64,000 bases of DNA, taken from contig JAFFJZ010000002.1 in the NCBI GenBank assembly GCA_018340375.1, positions 48,008,001-48,072,000 of the forward strand, read 5' to 3'. Below the pieces are notes generated by a model that was not told the DNA's origin, did no database searches, and worked only from the letters and a program-made list of their open reading frames with translations. A program made the position numbers and the translations under genes. Shown here one piece after another: positions 34,127 to 45,821 of this stretch. This DNA comes from Gonatopus flavifemur (taxonomy: Eukaryota > Arthropoda > Insecta > Hymenoptera > Dryinidae). Within the stretch, counting starts at the first letter, position 1, and the number at the start of each line of letters is the position of its first letter.

Positions 34127-34383
34127 CACGGAGAAAAGAAAATTTTTGAAAATTACCACATTTCTACCAAATTGACAGGATGTGAGAAAATATCACTGGT
34201 ATTGATAGACAGCGTAGTGAAAATGAATGATTAACAAAATATTCTTCAGTACGAGCATGCAAACTTCTGCACGATAGATTACACATTTTTACTACACTTC
34301 TATATCAATAACAGTGATATTTTCTCTTATCCTGCCAATTCAGTAGGAACGTAGTAATTTGTAAAACTTTATTTTTCTCCGTG
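34127..34383. mobile_element. CAC-G family hairpin, TA duplication
   Basis: A 257-bp element with ends CACGGAGAAAAGAAAATTTT and AAAACTTTATTTTTCTCCGTG, TA on both sides. Arms pair through AATTACYACRTT and GAGAAAATATCACTG / CAGTGATATTTTCTC. Confidence 0.85.
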
Positions 34384-34453
34384 TAACTCCTTACATAAAT
34401 GCAATTGGAGTAAAATTTACACTGCAGGAACTAATGTCATTTTTACATTGTTA

Positions 34454-34823
34454 CACGGAGAAAAAGGAATTCGCTGTGGCAGCGAAATCTACTTTTGCTG
34501 GGTTCCTTTTGCCAGAGCAGCAAATTTTTTGCTGTGACAGCAAACTATTTGCTGTTCCAGCAATCTTGTTAGCTGCGACAGCGAATTTTCAGCTGTGGCA
34601 GCAAAAAATGTTTGCTATCCCAGCAAAATTTGTTTGCTATTCTATATATAATACTGAAAATTTGCTGGCGGAGCAAACATTTTGTGCTGCCACAGCTAAA
34701 AAATTGCTGTCGTAGCTAACGCTATTGCTGTTATAGCAAATTTTTAGCTAGGCCAGCGAAAAATTTTGCTATTCTATATATAATACCTCGATTTGCTGCG
34801 TCAGCAAATTTTTTCTCTCCGTG
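34454..34823. mobile_element. CAC-G family element with GCTGTNNCAGC arrays, TA duplication
   Basis: A 370-bp element: ends CACGGAGAAAAAGGAATTCG and AATTTTTTCTCTCCGTG, TA on both sides. The interior is a string of GCTGTGGCAGCGAA, TTTGCTGTGACAGCAAA, AGCTGCGACAGCGAA and similar short palindromes, plus a direct TTTGCTATTCTATATATAAT. It ties the GCTGT repeats (15.3, 19.1 and 20.2 kb) to the CAC-G family. The frames seen inside it are by-products of the repeat. Confidence 0.8.
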
Positions 34824-35186
34824 TACCGAAGGGAATGTGAATGGTGTTGCTGTGAAGTAACTATGATAACAATGCGAATCGAACAGGACTGTGTAGTAAA
34901 TTTTATATGAGATCCACACTGTAATCATAACTTCACTTTTTATGTAATTTTTCCATGCACGGAAAAAACTGTTCCACTGGAAAACAACTGGAAATTCCAG
35001 CGCTGCGATAAAATTGACTGCTGTTGAATCCACAGCAATGACTGCTGTTGAAACTACCGCAGTGACTGACGTTGAATTTTATGAGAAACCAGCCACTAAT
35101 TTCACTGCAGTATGTGCTGTTGACTTTGTATTTGAATTAAATTTTATGTCAACATCACATTTGTACCACAGAATTGGAAAACCCTT

Positions 35187-35683
35187 TTCTGGTGGCAACA
35201 ATTTTTGAATTTCAATGAATTGCATTATTATTAAATTTTGTTGAATGTTGCGGAATTCCATTGAATTCCACTCACAAATTGAAGGTCCGGATGCAAAAAC
35301 TCTCCGAGCGTTCCAAAAGCCGTATCTTCCTAGTGAATCAGATCATACCAAAATTTCCATTATTCTGTTAGTATAATTTTCGTATGATTGACAATCGATA
35401 TGAATCCAGTAGCCATTTGGTGGAATACCAAATCATGATGAACAGTGAACTGAAAATATACGCTCGGCGAGTTTTTGCATCCGGACTCTCAATTGGACTC
35501 TGTTTTCATAAAAAGTCAACCAGGAAAGATGAATTTCAACAAATTTCGATGAAATCCAATCAAATTCATCAAACTTAGCCAATTTTCTTTGATTTTTGTG
35601 AAGATTCGTGGATTTTTGTCAATTTTTGATTGAAAAAGTTTCCAAATTGAGAATGAAATTCAACACAAATTTTTCCACCAGGG
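35187..35683. mobile_element. CCCTRGTG-family element F
   Basis: A 497-bp element with ends TTCTGGTGGCAACAATTTTTG and AAATTTTTCCACCAGGG, TT on both sides (35,185-35,186; 35,684-35,685). Subterminal GAATTTCAATGAATT / GAAATCCAATCAAATTC motifs lie in inverse orientation on the two flanks. A different MITE is inserted near its middle. Confidence 0.6.
35285..35486. mobile_element. GTCCGGATGCAAAAACTC MITE nested in element F
   Basis: A 202-bp element with ends GTCCGGATGCAAAAACTC and GAGTTTTTGCATCCGGAC (18 bp perfect), then TCCGAGCG / CGCTCGGC. Target duplication not clear. Confidence 0.75.
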
Positions 35684-36099
35684 TTAAATCTAGCAATTCT
35701 GGCACAATGATTCTACCCATAAATTGAAGAATAAGAATGGCGAATGCTGGACTACGGATGTTCCTACAAAATTTATTACCAGGAGTTGGAAAAATTATTA
35801 ACAATCAGGAAAGTTTGCATTCTTGGACAATGAATGGGGCTCGACGCATTGGCCATGGAACAATAACTATACATCAGCTGATTATCGATTGTTTCTATAT
35901 CGCTGGGGAATATTTCACGTTAAGGTTGCTTTCTGAAAACTTTTTTATAACTCTTTACAACTAATTATATTTTCCACGATAATACCGTTTGAATATCCGC
36001 TGGTTATTATAACCTAATGGACGCAATAGATGCCAGTCTTGATATTCCAGAAGCATCTATTCGATATCTAGATGACTCTCATGACGCGTATTCCAATAA

Positions 36100-36190
36100 A
36101 AATGATTGTAGGCGTTTTAAAGGGCCAGCAACGGCTCTTCATCGGCATTGCAAGACCATCGGCAATCAATTGAACCGCTAGTCATTGTCC
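36100..36190. mobile_element. CCCAGCAAACA MITE, degenerate copy 3
   Basis: GGCGTTTTAAAGG...GGCTCTTCATCGGCATTG...GACCATCGGC...ATTGAACCGCTAGTCATTGT follows the interior order of 3,509-3,616, but the terminal CCCAGCAAACA is lost at the left and altered at the right. Confidence 0.5.
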
Positions 36191-36196
36191 TTCCTA

Positions 36197-37912
36197 CACT
36201 GAGAAAAACGATTGGTGAACCGAACGAAAACGTAGTTGACTCAACTACGCCGGGAGGTTAAATACGTTCAACCAACTCTGGAGGTTGCATTGAATCATTC
36301 CCCAGGTTGGCCGACTCTGTTGACTCAACTACGTGAATGATTGGGACAATGAAAAATAGTTTCCGTCAAGTATCCATATACATTTGACACAAAATAATGC
36401 GGCATTGATTGGATTCATTATATGCTGGATGTATTATCTTACTCTCCTATGTCAAATTCATGTCATAATTGATTCCGAGTCTCCAAATATCTGAATGAAC
36501 CCGAATTTCCCTTTCAATCGTTATTTATGTATCATTGAATCAATTCTGTACTTGTTTGGAATCAATTATCATAAGAAGTTTGGCGAAATCCGCAGTGTCT
36601 GGTATCTAATGTCTAAAAAGAACAAGACAACCATCGAAAGAAAGCAACAAGAGAATCTTTATGATTTGAAAACAAAACAAATATTGAATTTGTATCCCAC
36701 AATTGAATGTACTCCTTAACGCATCGGTCGATATACAAGTATAGCTGGTCAGCAGCGTTGCCAGCCTCCTGCTTTTTTCCGATGCATCAGCGTACCACGT
36801 ACAGCTGTTGAATGGAACGGCCAATGACGGAAGTAGAAAAAAGCAGGAGCTGGAATCCCTGCTGGTCAGTCCAAACACAAAATTTGAAACCCTAATCGAG
36901 AATTGAACCTACCTACCTAACCACCTACCTCACCTAACATCATCAAACTCACGCCTTAACTGACATAGCTATACGAAGGTCTACGATTCCTGCAAGATAA
37001 AATGAAAATGATTTCCTAATCCTGTTCGTATCTTGTGTCTCGCTGTAGTTAGAAATGGAAACTAATGTCAATTATATTATTACGAAATTCTTCACTGTAA
37101 CGGTTGAAATATATTCTTGTGGGCTCTCTACTTGGATTAAAAAAATATATAGATCGAATATAAGAGGATAAAAGAATGATTTCACAGCTTAGTTCAATCA
37201 GAATCTTTTTTCAGTATGATGTTCTACAGGAAAGGCAGTACAAAAATGACGCGATGATGAAATATCCAAGTTGAGTGAAAGGAATAAAATAATTTGGAAA
37301 CAAACAATAGTTGAGCATATGTGAGATCGACAAAATTATTCAAAATGTATCAATACTTTATCAGTAAATTTGGTTTTTGAAAATATTTTGCACCAATTTC
37401 ATCAGAATTCCGTTGTTTCATCAGAGACACATGACGATGTTCAGATAAACAGATTTTGTTGAGCAGTCTCTATATCTCGGGTGCTTTTCAAATAAATGCT
37501 GTGGGCATTTTTCATCAATGCATTGAAAAGAAACAATTGACTGTATATGTGAGTATCCTGAACTTGAGAATAAACTCGCTTCGTTTCAGGTTCATTGTTG
37601 AATCGAACAATTGAAACAAGTGAAATAAACAATTATTTTCATTCCATTAAAGATTTGAAGTTTGTATGTGGAGAACATTCTTTTTTCCATGCAACTGTTC
37701 ATGTTAGTAGATTCACTTATTGCCTGCGAGGTTGACTCAACTACGTGAGATTTTGAATAGAACTTCTTCTCAAGTGATATGTTTGAGATAATGCAAGGTG
37801 GCGTAGTTGAGTCTACAATTTCCAAGTCATTTCAACTAAAAATTCATTGATTCATTTATAAATTCTTCAACTACGCGTGGTGGTTAATGGCACTCTTATT
37901 TTTTTCTCAGTG
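36197..37912. mobile_element. CAC-G family 1.7-kb element with GTAGTTGA motifs, TA duplication
   Basis: A 1,716-bp element with ends CACTGAGAAAAACGATTGG and CTCTTATTTTTTTCTCAGTG, TA on both sides. The palindromic motif CGTAGTTGACTCAACTACG and its parts recur near both ends (36,225-36,340; 37,730-37,880). The middle has no recognisable gene. A hAT-type MITE is nested at 36,753-36,861. Confidence 0.7.
36753..36861. mobile_element. hAT-type MITE with perfect 8-bp duplication
   Basis: A 109-bp element with ends CAGCGTTGCCAGC and GCTGGAATCCCTG and inner arms CTCCTGCTTTTTTC / GAAAAAAGCAGGAG. Flanked by CTGGTCAG on both sides (36,745-36,752; 36,862-36,869). Confidence 0.85.
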
Positions 37913-40900
37913 TAGAGATAGGCGAGAATATACCTTGATAATCGTATCAAGAAAAAAATTTTCAGTACGACTTTCCGTTATTCTGTATTGTACGAAAGCT
38001 CATTCTATCTCATAAAAAATCTCATAAAAATAATACCAGAAATCATATTTAAATCACAAAATAAATAATATTCTTCAAAGATTTTGATTTTGACTTCCGA
38101 CACCATTACTGTATTCTATTTCATGTACCGGATTGTGAAATTCGATGAACTTCCATGTTCTGTTTTAATTCTCTGTCGTGTACGGATAAATGTTTCCATC
38201 AATCTTTCATACGATCATCTTCTTTTTCTTTCACGTATTTTCCGCGTTCGTGTGATTGATAGGGTCACAAAGATCCTAACTAATATTATAGAGAACTTAG
38301 TTGTAGTATCACTGGTTCTTAAGAAACCACAAGACATTTAAAATAACACAACCGTTTCTCTTTCCTAAAAATAGATATGACACCAGAAGAGCACGTATGT
38401 TTCACTCAAAAATGAATCTAAATAGTTCAATGTACGTGCCGCGGTCCGCAGCGTACGAGCGTCTCTTCTTTTTTCCCCAATAATCTCGTATCCAATAAGT
38501 GAAAGAAGTTGGTTCCGAGTTCCTCTAGATTTCTATTGTCTTTCCATTATTGAAATAAAACGAACTTATCTCACTTATCCTCTACGCGTTCATTCATACG
38601 ATTCCAGAAAATGATAAAATCCGAACGGAGTAATTCTATGAGATTTGGAATAGGAGAAACGAGAAGATCGTTGTAAGTACATGGCGTGGATTGGGAATCG
38701 TATTAATAATCACTAATGCCTACTATTCTTTACCGTTATCATCCCTTTCCTACCTTCTTCCTTTAGAATTCGTAGAGTAGAATTATATTCATTCCCCACG
38801 TATATAAGATGCTCAACTATTCCTCTGCACTTCTCCTCTTCCGTTTTCAAGTTTTCTCAACTTCTTCGTTCTATTGTCCAAATATGTTCGTCCTCATTTT
38901 GTCCTCCAGGGCGTTTTACCCTGCGTACGTATCAATGTCGAATCATTTCGATATAGAGATGAGATTCAATTTTGATCACACGATTGTTCATTCATTTGGA
39001 ATGGATTTTGAGAGACAAACCCTGTGATTGGAAATCTTCAGATGTGCAGTTAAATGTTCAACTGTATATATAATACCTCCCTTCTGTCAGAGGCACGGTA
39101 AATACGCTATAACAGAGAAGAAGAAAAACAGAGCGAAACAAATTATAGTTCGAAACAAGCCTGTATTTTGATTCTACCTCGTAAAATAGAGTTACGCACA
39201 CGAAAATAAATATTGGTATACGTGAAACGAACTCATTTCTTGCTTTCCTGTCCCGTTATGCTTTTTTTTTCGTTTCTCTTCGAGGAACCCCGGTTTTACG
39301 ACCAACATGTGGTGATGTAAAAACTTCTGCGTACGCGTGTTCGCGCGTTTGTACTATTTCAGCATTTTTAACCCTCAACTCGGTATGTATCTTTTAGGAT
39401 ATATAAAGCAGTTCGAGTCTCCTCCCACCTCATCAAAAATACATTCGCATAAGAAATGATGAATGTGATGAAAAGTCTATGAATGTTGAATTAAACTCGC
39501 TCTTGAGAATATCGTCCTCCGTGTATCACGAAGTCTGTGTTTCCTCTTTGATCGTGTATAAAAAAATGATTTCTTTGATTTTTCTTCCCGATTTTTTGCA
39601 CTAATTTTCTCTTCAAATTTGATTGTCGGTTTGCTCAAATTCTGAACTTAATTACTGAAATTTTTTACGATTGTGAGTTCTAATTGGAAACGATAGAGTT
39701 TTTATCTTTCCCTCATATAAATGTTCTCTTTTAAAAATTTACCAAAAGCGTATGCGGGTATTGCATTTAATTTCTATCAATTTGGGAGATTTGAAGTTTT
39801 ATCGATTATTGAAGATCAATGTCAATTTCGTGTATCATTAATTGAAATTTCATTCGATTGTTTTCAAATTGTTGTTTGTTAGTGAAAAAATATCCGAGTG
39901 ACCGTTTTTTACAGGCATATAAAAAAAGTAATTCTTTTAAAAACAAATTTATGGAAGACCTAATAAAACGTTTCAAACTGTTTTATTACAAACCTGAATA
40001 TACATAATACAGTGCATTAATATAATCCTCGACATATGCGCCTGAGCTTTAACTAACTTTTATCCATACATCACGAGAAAGGAAAGAGTATTACTTCGTT
40101 TGGAACTTTTCCTTGTTGCATATTTAATTTGCCTCGAATGGGACGTAAAAGTTCCTGGCGGTCTCGTCGCAGGTTTTCAATTACATCTCATTAGAATAAT
40201 CATGGTTCTATAAAGAGAGCGAAAGATGAAGAGAAAGCAAAGAAAGATTCATAAAATAATCCTAATTTTTTAGAGCCATTGAAACAATCGTCTTTGTGGA
40301 GGCTTTTCTCATTCATTTCATTCGTTTATCCTTCGGAAACGATGTATTTAAATGAGTGAACGAATATTACGTTCGAACGAAACATCACTTTTAAAAACTC
40401 AACACTCTGATGGTTCGTCATCATCTCATGCGGTATCGTTGATGGAACTGATGAGACTGATTGAAATCTCTGATATTACAGTTGTTTGGTTTTGTTAAAT
40501 ATTCATTCGACTGAGAGATGAATTCGTAAGATGAAACAATTCAACCAGACCAATCTAATTCCGGATTTTTTGAGAAAATGTTTCTCAGGTTTAGTTTTTC
40601 GAAAGTATGCCATATTCTAAGAGTCAGCTCTAAACGCTTAGTTCTGAAACGTAAAACCGGTCGAATATATCAGCAATTCTCAATATAACTGATGCACTGA
40701 CAAAAATTTCTCCCAGTGAAATGAAACGTTATTTGTCCTGTACCAAAGATATATTCATTTGAATCAAGAGATTATTCTTTGAAACCAAAATAATTCGAAT
40801 CAAATAAATCATTATAACCATTTGTTTGATTCACATAAGTTATTTTGGTTTCAAAGAATATTCTTTTGATTCTAATCAATATTTCTTTGGTACAGAACAA

Positions 40901-41101
40901 ATAACTAATTTCTCCACTCGTTTTTCCTTTTCTTAGAAATTGAACACCCAATGTTTCGATTAGTTCCTAATTTCACCTAAAATAAGACCTGATCGAATTT
41001 GTTCATACAAAATCACTGATTAGAAGGTTTTTTAAAACAACTGAAACTGTGGGTATCGTTTCTGAATATTTTCTTCGGTTTAATTGCAAAGACAGCTACC
41101 A
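37913..41101. other. AT-rich stretch without identified gene
   Basis: No domain-bearing frame and no clear element ends, except a short inverted pair at 40,735-40,905 (TGTACCAAAGATATATTC against AATATTTCTTTGGTACA), about 170 bp, which may be one more hairpin MITE. Possibly host intron or intergenic DNA. Confidence 0.45.
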
Positions 41102-41275
41102 CACGGAGAAGAATGAAGGTTGAAAATATGGGAATCTTCAATAAAAATTTGAGAATATTTCTGAAAATCTGAGTTTTCCTTAAATGCATAATAAAGACAA
41201 AACGGTCCACTTTTTGTGGAATTTTATTCGAAAAACAATGAAAAATTATCAACACTTAATAAAGAATAGAGAAAC

Positions 41276-41386
41276 ATATGAACTTTCCAAAAGTCGTGCG
41301 TGAAACTTTACAAAAATAGTAACAAAATTTCAATATCCTGCTATTCACTTTGTGAAATTTCGTATGCGACTTTTGGGAAGTTCATA
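41276..41386. mobile_element. Hairpin MITE, ATATGAACTTTCC ends
   Basis: About 110 bp with arms ATATGAACTTTCCAAAAGTCG and CGACTTTTGGGAAGTTCATAT, and GTGAAACTTTAC / GTGAAATTTC inside. Confidence 0.7.
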
Positions 41387-41387
41387 T

Positions 41388-41634
41388 CCCAGATAGAAAA
41401 GCATGCTCTGAATATTTTATGTCATAAGGTGTTGTAAACGTACTATCATGAACTCTACTCAGCTTGCGATGATGCATAGAATGTAAACATTATGTCTGCA
41501 TTATGGTGCCATCACCTCGTTTTGCCACCAATAACAATGCTTTATGCGGAAACACCTTGGCACCATGATGCGAACATTTCTTGGCGTCCATGTCACCATT
41601 ATGATGGCATTATTGAGACATTTTTCTATCTGGG
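41388..41634. mobile_element. CCCAGATA hairpin MITE
   Basis: A 247-bp element with ends CCCAGATAGAAAA and TTTTTCTATCTGGG, TAT on both sides. Interior repeats of TGGTGCCA / CACCATNATG. Related ends occur at 29.6 kb and at the CCAAGCTTGG repeats. Confidence 0.7.
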
Positions 41635-41846
41635 TATGTTCCTCTATTCTTTATTGAGTAATGATAATTTTTCATTGTTTTTCGAATACAATTCCACAAA
41701 AAAGTGAACCGTTTTGTCTTTATTATGCATTTGAGGAAAATTCTCAAATTTTAAGAAATAGTCTCAAATTTTTTATTAAAGATTACTATATTTTCGACCT
41801 GCATTTTTCTCCGTGTAGATTTTTCTGCCCAGAGTATTCAAAGTTA

Positions 41847-43137
41847 TTAGGTGTACAAATAAGTTTCCGCGGTTGTTTTATAAAAAATTAGGAATTTATT
41901 GTAAAGGAAAAGTACATTACGTTTTATTCAAAGTATTTTCCATCATTTGCCACTACTTTTCCCCATCTTTCTGGCAACATTCGGATACCCCGTCGAAAAA
42001 ACTCTTCATCTTTTGACGCTATCCACAAATCTACCCAATTTTTGGTGTCTTCATATGATGTGAAGCGCTGCTCAGACAGTCCATGTGCCATCGACCGGAA
42101 CAGGTGATAATCAGAAGGGGCTAAGTCTGGTGAATACGGCGGGTGGGGTAAAACTTCCCAGTTGAGTGTTTCCAAGTATGTTTTTACCGGCGCCGCAACA
42201 TGTGGACGAGCATTATCGTGTAAAAGAATAATTTTGTCGTGTCTGGAGTAGTAATGGGCGCGTTTTTCCTTAAGTGCCCGACTCAATCTCATCAATTGTG
42301 TTCGGTAGAGAGCTCCAGTAATGGTTTCGCTTGGTTTCAGCAATTCATAATACACGACACCAAGCTGATCCCACCAAATACACAGCATGAGTTTTTTTCC
42401 ATGAATATTCGGCTTAGCTGTCGATGTTGATGGTTCGCCGGGCTTAACCCATGACTTTCTCTTCTTTGGATTATCGTAGTGAATCCATTTTTCGTCACCA
42501 GTGACTATACGATGCAAAAAACTCTTTTTTTTATTCCTGGCAAGCAGCATTTCACTCATGCATAATCGGCGTTCAACGTCTCTCGGCTTTAGTTCATATG
42601 GAACCCAATTTCCTTGTTTTTGAATCATTCCTAACGATTTTAAACGATGTGAAATTGCTTGTTGAGTCACTTGTAGAGTAAGTGCAAGTTCTTTTTGCGT
42701 TTGGGACGAATCTTCCTCCAATAGTACTTCTAATTCCATGTCTTCGTACACTTTCGGCCTTCCACTGCGTTCTTTGTCTTTAACGTCAAACTCACCGTTC
42801 TTAAACTTTTCCTGACAACCATTCCTGACAACTTCTCTCACTTAAAGCAGCTTCACCATATGCTTCTAGAAGCAATCGATGCGCCTCAGCTGCAGATTTT
42901 TTCACATTAAAGAAGTAAATCAAAAGTTCCCGCAAATGATGCTTATTCGGAATAAAACTTGACATTTTTGCACGAAAAAAATTACGTGATGCTGATACGG
43001 AATCACTAGTACTTTAAGGTTATGGTGTTGCCAGATGACTAAACTTGGGATATTACGTTTTACATCTGACAATTTTTCCATAACCTTCTGGTGGGGCCAT
43101 CTTTTGACAAACCGCGGAAACTTATTTGTACACCTAA
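41847..43137 (-). mobile_element. Mariner transposon copy 2
   Basis: A 1,291-bp element with the same terminal repeats as copy 1 and TA on both sides (41,845-41,846; 43,138-43,139), inserted in the opposite orientation. By eye it differs from copy 1 by fewer than about ten substitutions plus a 4-bp and a 1-bp insertion. Confidence 0.97.
41924..42965 (-). pseudogene. Mariner transposase copy 2, frameshifted by 4 bp
   Basis: The frame starts at 42,965 exactly as in copy 1 (MSSFIPNK). In the first helix-turn-helix region a 4-bp expansion makes a near-duplicate TTGTCAGGAATGGTTGTCAGG (about 42,811-42,832). This shifts the frame after SCQEW and meets a stop six codons later. Downstream of the shift the other frame is open to the normal C-terminus, with D156, D249 and D284 equivalents intact and only two visible residue changes (I112M, E231K). 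The product would be a roughly 54-residue fragment, so this copy cannot make a full transposase, though its ends could be moved by copy 1's protein. Confidence 0.92.
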
Positions 43138-43139
43138 TA

Positions 43140-44603
43140 ATTCAATCAAAAACTAGTTAGACCGTGTTACGTACTACACAAGGTCTGACTGGTTGATATT
43201 TTTCATTTTATTTAATTATTTTTTAGTATTTTGGGTGGAGTGATCTAGTCACTCTAGAACCTCCAGAAAATTCTTAAAACAATACCAGAATATTCCAGAT
43301 CTTTTCTTTTTATACTATGGTGCTGTCGCTTTCTCAGACGGCGAAAAGAATTGGAATTTTAAATATCTAAATGCTTATGAACCTTCATATTGGACGATTA
43401 AATTCTTTTGAACTCTTCATTGCTTTTAATGTTTGCTTCATTACTTAAAAATCCTAATTTCTCTCAATTTTTGTGGTCCCATAGATTTGTGGAGTGATCT
43501 ACCACCAAGTACAATCATTATTTCTTTTAACCAATCTGGAGAAACCGGTCGAATTCGTGGAGCATTCTTTAGTATCGAATACACAAAAAATCACATTCAT
43601 TGAGATCAAGATTATACTAACTCCATTCAATCATTTCATCCCAAATATTTTTTTCACACGGAAAACAAGTTGTATCTCGCTGATTAATACAGCATCAACA
43701 TTCACTCCATTCATATATTTTTGCAGAAATTATGGAAATCATAATTCTTGGAAATGAGGTCAGCATCGTTGTTTCAACACGACAATCAAAGAAAATTAAA
43801 AAAATTCAATGAACTCGCGACCAAAAAATTCGGAAGACTTTTTATGATTCCTAGTTATGATATTTATAAAATTTATGAAAACGGAAAACGAATATTGAAT
43901 ATCATAACGTGCAGTATAAAGTTGTTAATGGATGAGTTCACTTTTCCATACTTGTTTTATTTATTTTCAGTATAGACGTTGCGATTTTTTTAATGCATTC
44001 GATCCACCATCACTGAGAACGATTTGAAAGAGTACATTTATTTATTTATATACAGAATCACATTGATGTTTCATGATTTTTCCAAACATCGTTTTATTCC
44101 TTGAAGTAAATTACGCGAATGGGAAATAAATTGCGTGTTTTCAATGTGGTTCAAAATTACAAAGACAAATCTCAAAAGAAGAGATGTTAAAAAAATATTT
44201 CTTTCTCAACCATTTGCCGACCCGGTTTTTCCTTCTCTTTCAATTTATCAACCATGAACCAAACCCTCAAATGACCTCAAACATAACTCATGTGGGGTAA
44301 TTATCGAGCGTTTCAAATGTCGGTCCAAGATTTATACAGAGAAAATGTTCTACAGAAACGGTTACTGTGATAAATATGACAGCGTGCCTACTTGCATCGG
44401 AAAAAGTCTCTTTGAGATTGAGAAATATTCAGCCAGTAGATGATGATCGAATTGATAGGTTTTTGATAATCCGATAGAATTGAATACTAAATATAGGACA
44501 ACAATTTGCAAGGATCAAGTTATGGATCCAGTCTTCGTGTATGGTTTCATTTTACTTGCCGTAGTTGAGGGTTTTTACCTTGTTATTTTGAGACAAAAAT
44601 TTA
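43140..44603. other. AT-rich stretch without identified gene
   Basis: No recognisable coding exon. A small perfect palindrome AGTGATCTAGTCACT lies at 43,241. No element ends found. Confidence 0.4.
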
Positions 44604-45821
44604 CACCCAGAAAACGATAAGCTTCAAAATAGCATGAGATTATGCTTAACAGTTGAAAATCCCAAAAATGTTTATTTTTACTCTACTATGCTCATTTTAA
44701 AACGATGTTAGTTGCAAAAGAAATATAAAATATCTTCAGAACAAAATTGAGAGATATAAGTATATATTCTTAAATTCAGCATAAAATATTCTATGAGAAA
44801 CGATATTTGATTGAAAACTATTAAGCGCAACGCAAGTTGACGTTATTCTTATTTTCACGTTTAAACATTCATTGCGTTCTTCTCAAAAATGTGACATTTG
44901 GTTCAAACGTACGTTATGCTTGACCTATGAAATAAACATAACAGATGACGCGCGAGGGGGGACGTGAGAAAATTGTTGCATGGGGATCGCTACTTAAGAA
45001 AAAGAAAAGCAAAATGGATTGAATCCGTTCGGTGTTGACAGCAAAGAATTCGCGAAAGACTTCTTCAAGAACTCTGTGGGAATTCTTCAGTTCTCAAAAA
45101 GTTCTTGAAACATTCTTAACTGATTTTTCGTTGTTTGGGATCAGAGTATTCACGACGCACTTCTTACAACCAATTTTCCTTATTTGGAGTGTATATTAAG
45201 TCTACACTCCAGGCAGCATATGGCTTCGGAAAGAGTTTAGAGTGACATAATGTCAGATTCACGGAATTCAACTAAATTCTTTCTCAATTATTTTTTCACA
45301 AATGGATAAAAATATACCATCAAAAGTTGTTTTTATCATCCATCTCGGAATATATTTCATGTGAATGTGATGATTACGATTGAAAGGTGCGTTTTTTCAT
45401 ATATCATTTAATTCCACTATATTGTTCCGAAAAATGACTACTTCTAATTGTAATAACACGCAAATGTCAAGTATATTCAGACTTTGATGATAAAAACAAT
45501 AGTATTTGTGGTATTTTTTTCTGAACATAAGAATATCCCTGAATTTTATTTCAATGATATCTGAGATTGATTCAAAAATACTATTAAATTTGATATGAAA
45601 ACAATTTTAAGCTAAAGTTGAACTGAAAAGGAACATTCAAAACAAGAATATCGTGTTTGAGCGAAGATTAATATATCCTTTTTTACAGTGTGAACAAATT
45701 TGTTTGGTTCTAGCATAAAATATATTTGAAGTGAGTGCAACATGTTTGGGGAAATAGAAAGAATAAATTACGCTTGAATGAAGCTTACTGCGCTGAAAAC
45801 AAGCATAACGTTTTCTGGGTG
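44604..45821. mobile_element. CAC-type 1.2-kb element with AGCATAA motifs
   Basis: Perfect 13-bp ends CACCCAGAAAACG and CGTTTTCTGGGTG, flanked by TA at the left and CA at the right (one transition apart). Subterminal AGCTT and AGCATAAC / GTTATGCT motifs recur in both orientations (44,610-44,660, 44,780, 44,908-44,942, 45,711-45,810). No coding capacity. A tiny element is nested at 45,621-45,690. Confidence 0.55.
45621..45690. mobile_element. 70-bp CAC-G family remnant, TG duplication
   Basis: Ends AACTGAAAAGGA and TCCTTTTTTACAGTG, TG on both sides. The first base of the left end is changed (A for C). Confidence 0.4.

Larger units (their letters stand above)
41102..41815. mobile_element. CAC-G family foldback hosting two further elements
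   Basis: Ends CACGGAGAAGAATGAAGGTT and TGCATTTTTCTCCGTG. Arms CAAAACGGTCCACTTTTTGTGG / CCACAAAAAAGTGAACCGTTTTG and TTAATAAAGAATAGAG / CTCTATTCTTTATTGA are clearly inverted. The flanks are CA (left) and TA (right), one transition from a perfect duplication. The arms stop at GAGAAA / TTCCTC, between which lie the hairpins 41,276-41,386 and 41,388-41,634. Confidence 0.75.

Noticed and set aside
34434..34715. Repetitive 93-codon frame rich in Ala, Phe and Gln
   Set aside because: Translation of the GCTGTNNCAGC palindromes of a CAC-G element.
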